A DNA stretch of 64,000 nucleotides from Sulfitobacter sp. D7 (lineage in GTDB: Bacteria; Pseudomonadota; Alphaproteobacteria; Rhodobacterales; Rhodobacteraceae), in NCBI RefSeq assembly GCF_003611275.1, contig NZ_CP020694.1:806001-870000 (forward strand). Reading direction: 5' to 3'. A model generated the notes under the pieces. That model was not told the DNA's origin, did no database searches, and saw nothing but the letters and a program-made list of their open reading frames with translations. Shown here in pieces: positions 58,714 to 64,000 of this stretch (position 1 is the stretch's first letter; every line of letters begins with the position of its first letter). The translations under genes and the position numbers were made by a program.

Positions 58714-60057
58714 CTAGGCGGTAATCCCCCCACTGAAGCGGACCACCCCTGCAGGCCGGTCTTGGCAAGCTTTTTGAGCAACGCCACTCACGTAGACTTC
58801 TTCGACAGCGCGGTCGTCCCCCATGATTTGCAGCACGAACAACTCCTCCGCGAGGCTCTCGGCGCGCTCCATGCGCAGGGCCATCGCGCTTGTGGCAGAT
58901 GAGTTCAAGATCACAACGTCTGCCTCTGTTCCCGATGCCAACGTACCGATTTTGTCCTCCAGACCCAGAACATTGGCGTTGCCTCGTGTCGCCCAATCGA
59001 AAGCTTGGAGCGGATGCATAGATTGCCCCTGTAGCTGCAGAACTTTATAGCCCTCCTTCAGGGTTTGGAGCATCGAATAGCTTGTGCCCGCGCCCACGTC
59101 CGTCGCAATCCCGCTCTGAACACCACGCGCAGTTAGGTTGGGATGATCAAACAGACCGCTGCCGAGAAAAAGGTTCGAAGTGGGGCAGAACACGGGATGC
59201 GCGCCGGTTTCCGCCAGCGCGTCAACCTCTCTAGGTTCGAGATGAATGGCGTGCCCTAACAGTGTGTTGTCCCGCAACAGGCCGTAGGACTGGTACACAT
59301 CCAAATAATCACGCGCCTGCGGATAGAGCTCTCTGGTGAAGGCGATTTCATCTTTGTTTTCGGACAAATGCGTCTGGATGTGGCAGTCAGGATGCTCCGC
59401 ACCGAGCGCCATCGCCGTTTCCATCTGCTCTGGCGATGACGTGATGCCGAACCGGGGCGTTATGACATAGCCGTTCCGGCCTTTGCCGTGCCATTCGGAG
59501 ATCAACGCCTTTGTTTCATCATACCCTTTCTGCGGCGTGTCGAGAAGATCGGCTGGCGCATTGCGATCCATCAAGACCTTACCGCCCAGCATCCGCATAT
59601 TGCGCCGCGTCGCTTCTGAGAAAAAAGCGTCCGCCGAGGTCTTGTGAACCGAACAATATGCGGCGGCGCTGGTCGTGCCATGCGCAACCAACTGGTCAAA
59701 GAACGCCTGTGCCATGCGGTGACTGTGGTCTTCGCAGGCAAAGCGCGTTTCTTCCGGGAAAGTGTAATTGTTGAGCCAGTCCAGCAGTTGCGAACCCCAT
59801 GAGGCGATCACTTGCACCTGCGGAAAATGAATATGGGTGTCGATGAAACCTGCCATCATCAAATAGGGGCGGTGATCCGTGATCGGCACATCGGGGGCTT
59901 TGGCCAATATACTGTCGAAGGGACCACTGTCTTGAATGATGCCATCGCTGATCAACAAACCGGCATCTTCAAGGTAGGTGTAGGCTTGGGTATCAGAGCC
60001 ATCTTGCGGCGCGCGGTGAAAGGTCAACAGGCGACCGCGAAGCAGTTTTTGGGTCAT
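58714..60057 (-). CDS. guaD: Guanine deaminase
   Basis: Converts guanine to xanthine plus ammonia in the cytoplasm. 447 residues of the amidohydrolase superfamily with zinc ligands in GFIDTHIHFPQ (about residues 70-80), IQTHLSENKDE and LGHAIHL, and the final Asp in GIATDVGAGTSYSM. The FPQ after HIH is specific to guanine deaminase. Lies in one direction with a purine-type permease and xanthine dehydrogenase genes, so guanine to xanthine to urate is the obvious route. ATG 60057; 59 bases from the permease stop. Confidence 0.95.
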   Translation of the reverse strand: MTQKLLRGRLLTFHRAPQDGSDTQAYTYLEDAGLLISDGIIQDSGPFDSILAKAPDVPITDHRPYLMMAGFIDTHIHFPQVQVIASWGSQLLDWLNNYTFPEETRFACEDHSHRMAQAFFDQLVAHGTTSAAAYCSVHKTSADAFFSEATRRNMRMLGGKVLMDRNAPADLLDTPQKGYDETKALISEWHGKGRNGYVITPRFGITSSPEQMETAMALGAEHPDCHIQTHLSENKDEIAFTRELYPQARDYLDVYQSYGLLRDNTLLGHAIHLEPREVDALAETGAHPVFCPTSNLFLGSGLFDHPNLTARGVQSGIATDVGAGTSYSMLQTLKEGYKVLQLQGQSMHPLQAFDWATRGNANVLGLEDKIGTLASGTEADVVILNSSATSAMALRMERAESLAEELFVLQIMGDDRAVEEVYVSGVAQKACQDRPAGVVRFSGGITA

Positions 60058-60116
60058 AGGTTTCTCAAATCTAGGGAAGAGTTTAGAGGGGCGGCGACCT
60101 GCCGCCCATCGTTTGG

Positions 60117-61718
60117 TTACGCCTGATGGGCGGGCATATCTTCATCCATGAAGTCTGGCTCATCGGGCACAACAATGCGGTGCTCTAGGTCCTCTTTCGG
60201 TGCGACCAACGGATATAGGTACATGAAGGCGCCGACGATCAAGTAGCCTATGGTGATCGGGTCCAGCTGCGGCAGTTGCAGCTTGTAGGAATGAATGATC
60301 CCGACCGACGACATCAAAGACGCTGCGATTGCAAAACCGCCTGCCATTTTGAAGCGGCCGTCAATGATGTCAGCGACGATCGCACCCCAGATAAGTCCGG
60401 TGATAATCGCCCCCTGACTAAGCGCCAGATGGCCTTCGTAATGTGCGCCTTCCATCAAAAGCGCAGCGGTGAGCGCTTCGTCACCCAAAGATGGCAGACC
60501 CTCAACGCCGGAACTGCGCAGGGCATTCATCAACGAACCCCACTTGGTCACCAAGAAGGCCGAGATATGCGGCAGGATGGCGAAGGACACGGCGGCCATA
60601 TGCATCGGCTTTACCGCCCATGCCGTATTGGTGATCAGGCTGACGGATACGAAGACCAAGACCGGTGCGGCCGCGGCAACCGGGATCAGACCTGCAAGGA
60701 ACGACAAGAGCCCGACAAATGCGGCAGCGGCGATGACGACAGCAACACCAATGATATAGCCCGCATGTGCGTCAAGCCGTTTGTAGGCGGGATGGCCGAT
60801 GTAGACAGTCGTCGGAAAGGGCGATCCAAAGAGTGCGCCCAGCATCGTGCCCGCCCCATCGGTAACCTGACACAGACCGACCGGATAGTGGTCGCCTGCC
60901 GCTTCCGCAGATTCCACGTTGTTCATGGTTTCGATGAAGTTGTAGATCTGCACCGGGATCAGCACGAGGAACAGTTCAGGGTTCGCGAACAGGTACTGAA
61001 TGCCGGCAAGTAGATCGCCGATGTAGGGAACCGGCGGGTAGAACCCGATTCCGCTTACGTCAACTTTGGACTCCCCCAAGACAATGGCGATCACTGTACC
61101 CGCAGCGATTGCCACCAGACCGGCAGGCAAGTTGCCCGGAAGGCGAAACCGTCCGATCAGCCCCCATAGGATGAACAACAACGACGTGAAGGCGATGATC
61201 GGGCTTTCGAAAATCTGCGCCAAGGGCACCGAGCCGATAAACACAAGCGCGATGCCGCATAGGGTGCCTAGCATGCCCGCGCGCGGCGTGATCTCTTTCA
61301 ACCACGGCCCGACGATAGCCCCAAGTGCAGCGACGACACCGCCCATGAAGCCAGCCCCGATGCCGACCTGCCATGCCAGCAACGGGTCGTTCGTGGCCCA
61401 GTAGATTGGCCCGATGACTCCGAACAGATAGACGAACATCACGGGTGTCGAGATGCCATAGGGCAGGGCGGTCACGTCTTTGCCCTGTTTGTTGGCTGCC
61501 CATTTGGCCATATAGGTATAGACCGCAACACCGGCCAAAATGGCGATGGCCGCGCCGGGTACGATGCGGCCAAAAACGATTTCGGGTGGCATCTGAAAAA
61601 CGAACTGGCAAACGCCAGTCAGGATCAGCAAGTTCACAAGGTTGTCGGTAAATAACGCCCAAAAAGCGTTAAAATCGCTGCGTGCAAACAGCTTGTAGTT
61701 ATAAATCCTCCCGTCCAT
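60117..61718 (-). CDS. NCS2-family permease, likely purine
   Basis: 533-residue inner-membrane transporter, about 14 segments. Features: LFTDNLVNLLILTGVCQFVF near the N-terminus, DVTALPYGISTPVMFVYLFG, AGMLGTLCGIALVFIGSVPL, ETMNNVESAEAAGDHYPVGL (the QNxG/NAT-like substrate loop equivalent) and GSPFPTTVYIGHPAYKRLDA. The family covers xanthine, uracil, hypoxanthine and adenine transporters plus unassigned ones; context with guaD and xdh suggests a purine. The start at ATG 61718 (MDGRIYNYKLF) has GGAGGAGACCGTC upstream; ATG 61733 is an alternative. Confidence 0.88.
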   Translation of the reverse strand: MDGRIYNYKLFARSDFNAFWALFTDNLVNLLILTGVCQFVFQMPPEIVFGRIVPGAAIAILAGVAVYTYMAKWAANKQGKDVTALPYGISTPVMFVYLFGVIGPIYWATNDPLLAWQVGIGAGFMGGVVAALGAIVGPWLKEITPRAGMLGTLCGIALVFIGSVPLAQIFESPIIAFTSLLFILWGLIGRFRLPGNLPAGLVAIAAGTVIAIVLGESKVDVSGIGFYPPVPYIGDLLAGIQYLFANPELFLVLIPVQIYNFIETMNNVESAEAAGDHYPVGLCQVTDGAGTMLGALFGSPFPTTVYIGHPAYKRLDAHAGYIIGVAVVIAAAAFVGLLSFLAGLIPVAAAAPVLVFVSVSLITNTAWAVKPMHMAAVSFAILPHISAFLVTKWGSLMNALRSSGVEGLPSLGDEALTAALLMEGAHYEGHLALSQGAIITGLIWGAIVADIIDGRFKMAGGFAIAASLMSSVGIIHSYKLQLPQLDPITIGYLIVGAFMYLYPLVAPKEDLEHRIVVPDEPDFMDEDMPAHQA

Positions 61719-61759
61719 GACGGTCTCCTCCACTGATAGGGCGGAACGCCTCTGGCCAA

Positions 61760-62641
61760 TCAGGCCAGTCTCCCCGTTCGGCCCAGATATGCGCGCCCGT
61801 GGGGCGCTTCTATTGCCCCGATCGGGGCGGTTGCGGCAGTTTCAGTGGTCAATTCAGCGATCACCTCGGCAACCACGAAGGCTGCAATGACGCTGGGCCG
61901 CTTGTCGCGGCTACCGCATGCCCCAATGGGGCAATTCAAATGTTCGATCGTTTGGCCGTCGCAGTGCATGCGCGCCCAGTTTTTAAATTTTGCGCGCTTG
62001 GTCGCCGAGCCGATCATACCGACGTACAAGGCATCACCCCGTTCCAACGCGGCGGAGGTCAGCAGAAAGTCTAACGCATGATCATGGGTCAGAACGATAA
62101 AGGCACTGCCTGCTGGCGCGCTCCAGATATCGGCCTCTGGCAGCACGCTGATACGGGTCTCTACCGCTGCCGTATTGAGAGCGATCTCCTCGGTTCGGGT
62201 GTCAATCAGGATGCATCTGACGGGCAAATGTTGAAACAGGTCGGCCAAGGTCCGCCCGACATGACCGGCCCCCATGACATAGACATGAGGCAGGGCGGCT
62301 TTTGTCTCGCGAGCCCGGTCCGCTGCGGCGCGCTTGTCTGATGACCGCATCCGCGTCAGGCGGATTTCGACCCTTCCCCCGCAGCATTGGCCGATCTCAG
62401 GGCCAAGCGGCACGTCCAACTCTCGCACCAAATCTCCGCTCTGCAGCATGTCCCGCGCTGCTTGGATGGCCAGAAATTCCAGCTGGCCACCGCCTATCGT
62501 TCCCCAAAGCCCTTGGGCAGAGGTAAACATCTCAGTTCCCTCGTTCCGGGGGGAGGAACCACGCACGCGGGTCAGTGCGACGCGAATGACCGATGCATGT
62601 GCCGCAAGAAATTCATCCAAAGAAACGGCGTTATTCGACAT
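61760..62641 (-). CDS. xdhC: Xanthine dehydrogenase accessory protein XdhC
   Basis: 293 residues. Binds and sulphurates the molybdenum cofactor and inserts it into XdhB; cytoplasmic. N-terminal XdhC_CoxI domain (VIRVALTRVRGSSPRNEGTE, LWGTIGGGQLEFLAIQAARD) and C-terminal Rossmann-like part (HVYVMGAGHVGRTLADLFQH, IGSATKRAKF, LNCPIGACGSRDKRPSVIAA). Position after xdhB, 3 bases downstream, and before the purine permease is the usual order xdhA-xdhB-xdhC. Confidence 0.94.
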   Translation of the reverse strand: MSNNAVSLDEFLAAHASVIRVALTRVRGSSPRNEGTEMFTSAQGLWGTIGGGQLEFLAIQAARDMLQSGDLVRELDVPLGPEIGQCCGGRVEIRLTRMRSSDKRAAADRARETKAALPHVYVMGAGHVGRTLADLFQHLPVRCILIDTRTEEIALNTAAVETRISVLPEADIWSAPAGSAFIVLTHDHALDFLLTSAALERGDALYVGMIGSATKRAKFKNWARMHCDGQTIEHLNCPIGACGSRDKRPSVIAAFVVAEVIAELTTETAATAPIGAIEAPHGRAYLGRTGRLA

Positions 62642-62644
62642 GGT

Positions 62645-64000
62645 TCACCCCTCGGCCTGCAACCGTGCCACAGCCAGCAACACCCGTTCCGGCGTGGCCG
62701 GCGCATCAAGACGCGGACACGCGCGGTAGTTGGCCACCGAAGCGACAGCCATCGACAGCGCTTCGAACACCGAAATGCCAAGCATGAAGGGCGGCTCTCC
62801 TACCGCCTTGGAGCGCTTCACGGTCAGTTCGCGGTTCTCCGACCAGTCGGCGAGGTTCACGTTGAATATGCGGGGGCGGTCGGAAGCGAGGGGAATTTTA
62901 TATGTAGAGGGCGCATGGGTCCGCAGTCGTCCGGCATTGTCCCACCATAACTCTTCGGTTGTGAGCCAGCCCATGCCTTGGATGAACGCGCCTTCGACCT
63001 GGCCTTTGTCGAGCGCCGGATTGAGGGAACGGCCCACATCATGCAGGATGTCGGTACGCTCGACACGGTATTCGCCCGTCAATGTGTCGATTGTCACTTC
63101 AGAGCATGCTGCCCCGTAAGCATAGTAATAGAACGGACGCCCTTGGCCTTTGGCGCGGTCCCAGTGAATTTTCGGCGTCTTGTAGAAACCGGCCGCCGAA
63201 AGCTGCACGCGGGCAAGATAGGCCTGCTTGATGAACTCCGCAAATGTCAGGATGTCTTTGCCAATAAACACATGATTGGCGTGGAAACTTACCTCTTCTG
63301 CGGTAACATCCCAAGTTCTTGTCGCAAATTCGACCAACCGCGCTTTGATCTGTTCCACCGCGTTGAGCGCGGCCATGCCGTTCAGGTCGGTTCCGCTGGA
63401 GGCAGCGGTTGCTGACGTGTTCGGCACTTTCTCAGTGGTGGTTTTGGTAATCTTGATCTGCTCAAAATCGACCTGAAACGCCTCGGCGACAATCTGTGCC
63501 ACCTTGGTGTTCAACCCCTGACCCATCTCTGTGCCGCCGTGGTTCAGGTGGATCGAGCCGTCGTTATAGACATGCACCAATGCGCCAGCCTGATTGTACC
63601 ACGTGGCCGTGAACGAGATCCCGAACTTGACCGGGGTCAGGGCAATCCCCTTTTTGAGCACCGGCGAGGTCTCATTGAAGGCCATGATGTCTTTGCGGCG
63701 CTGGCGGTAGTCAGAGGTGGTTTCCAACTCCTCGACAAGCCGTTCGAGAATGCAGTCTTCGACTTTCTGATGATAGGGCGTGATGTCTCGCCCTTTGCCG
63801 CCGTAGAAGTTCGCCTTGCGCACGTCCAGTGGATCTTGGCCTGTGGCATAGGCGATCTCTTCGATAATTCGTTCAGCCGCCACCACACCCTGCGGGCCGC
63901 CAAAGCCACGAAAAGCCGTGTTGGAGACTGTGTTGGTCTTCATCGGATGGCTTTCAAGCCGCACATTCGGGTAAAAATAAGCGTTATCGGCGTGAAAGAG
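62645..64000 (-). CDS. xdhB: Xanthine dehydrogenase molybdopterin-binding subunit, partial
   Basis: The 3' part of the large subunit that oxidises hypoxanthine/xanthine to urate. The frame is open to base 64000 and the start lies beyond; about 450 of a usual ~770-780 residues are visible. Molybdopterin and active-site blocks are clear: NTAFRGFGGPQGVVAAERII, HLNHGGTEMGQGLNTKVAQI, and VGEPPFMLGISVFEALSMAV with the catalytic Glu (GEPP). Downstream xdhC starts 3 bases after its stop. xdhA should lie just outside the window. Confidence 0.95.
   Translation of the reverse strand, partial: LFHADNAYFYPNVRLESHPMKTNTVSNTAFRGFGGPQGVVAAERIIEEIAYATGQDPLDVRKANFYGGKGRDITPYHQKVEDCILERLVEELETTSDYRQRRKDIMAFNETSPVLKKGIALTPVKFGISFTATWYNQAGALVHVYNDGSIHLNHGGTEMGQGLNTKVAQIVAEAFQVDFEQIKITKTTTEKVPNTSATAASSGTDLNGMAALNAVEQIKARLVEFATRTWDVTAEEVSFHANHVFIGKDILTFAEFIKQAYLARVQLSAAGFYKTPKIHWDRAKGQGRPFYYYAYGAACSEVTIDTLTGEYRVERTDILHDVGRSLNPALDKGQVEGAFIQGMGWLTTEELWWDNAGRLRTHAPSTYKIPLASDRPRIFNVNLADWSENRELTVKRSKAVGEPPFMLGISVFEALSMAVASVANYRACPRLDAPATPERVLLAVARLQAEG

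Noticed and set aside
57378..58787. 469-codon antisense frame opposite dppF
   Set aside because: Opposes DppF, whose Walker and signature motifs are intact; no recognisable domain in the antisense reading.
1..64000. tRNA, rRNA, tmRNA or CRISPR arrays
   Set aside because: No cloverleaf-like sequence with TTCRANTC-type loop, no rRNA blocks and no regularly spaced direct repeats were found in the intergenic regions.

Overview
The window looks like a chromosomal segment of an alphaproteobacterium of the Rhodobacterales (Roseobacter-type). The evidence is GC-rich coding, the hisS-hisZ-hisG order with short-form HisG plus HisZ, a B12-dependent ribonucleotide reductase (NrdJ), a DUF1489 protein, and many ABC, TRAP and tripartite tricarboxylate (TTT) uptake operons. 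No rRNA, tRNA or CRISPR array was seen.

Layout. 1-2.9 kb: histidine genes (hisS cut by the window edge). 3.2-10 kb: a branched-chain-type (HAAT) ABC transporter, livGHMKF order, with an acyl-CoA synthetase; a 25-codon ORF over two palindromes bridges livG and livH. 10-13 kb: DUF1489 gene and nrdJ. 13.3-38.1 kb: an accessory stretch. It holds an orphan Lon-type AAA ATPase, an IS3-family copy that splits a small gene, a three-gene STAND-NTPase operon on the minus strand that looks like antiviral defence, unknown genes and remnants, a large catabolic cluster (TTT transporter, flavoprotein dehydrogenase, SDR, isocitrate-lyase-family enzyme, GntR regulator, aconitase-like hydratase, NTF2-like protein, cyclic amidohydrolase, cysteine hydrolase), and a second IS3-family copy that truncates an already frameshifted glucokinase gene.

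38.5-45.1 kb: a carbohydrate ABC transporter divergent from a response regulator/histidine kinase pair. 45.7-51 kb: a TRAP transporter with an embedded cupin gene, an M20 N-carbamoyl-amino-acid/allantoate-type hydrolase and an ornithine-cyclodeaminase-family enzyme. 51-58.6 kb: a LysR regulator, RidA and RraA-like proteins and a complete Dpp/Opp-type peptide ABC transporter. 58.7-64 kb: purine salvage/catabolism (guanine deaminase, NCS2 permease, XdhC, and XdhB cut by the window edge).

The most interesting systems are the STAND-NTPase operon at 15.96-21.6 kb (PD-(D/E)XK-like nuclease plus P-loop NTPase, a separate 1,132-residue repeat protein, and a small partner) and the TTT/aconitase/lyase/amidohydrolase cluster at 23.5-36.1 kb. 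The latter appears to be controlled by its GntR protein through four copies of AGTGTTGACA in two divergent promoter regions. The two IS3 copies carry different disabling lesions, so neither seems able to move by itself.
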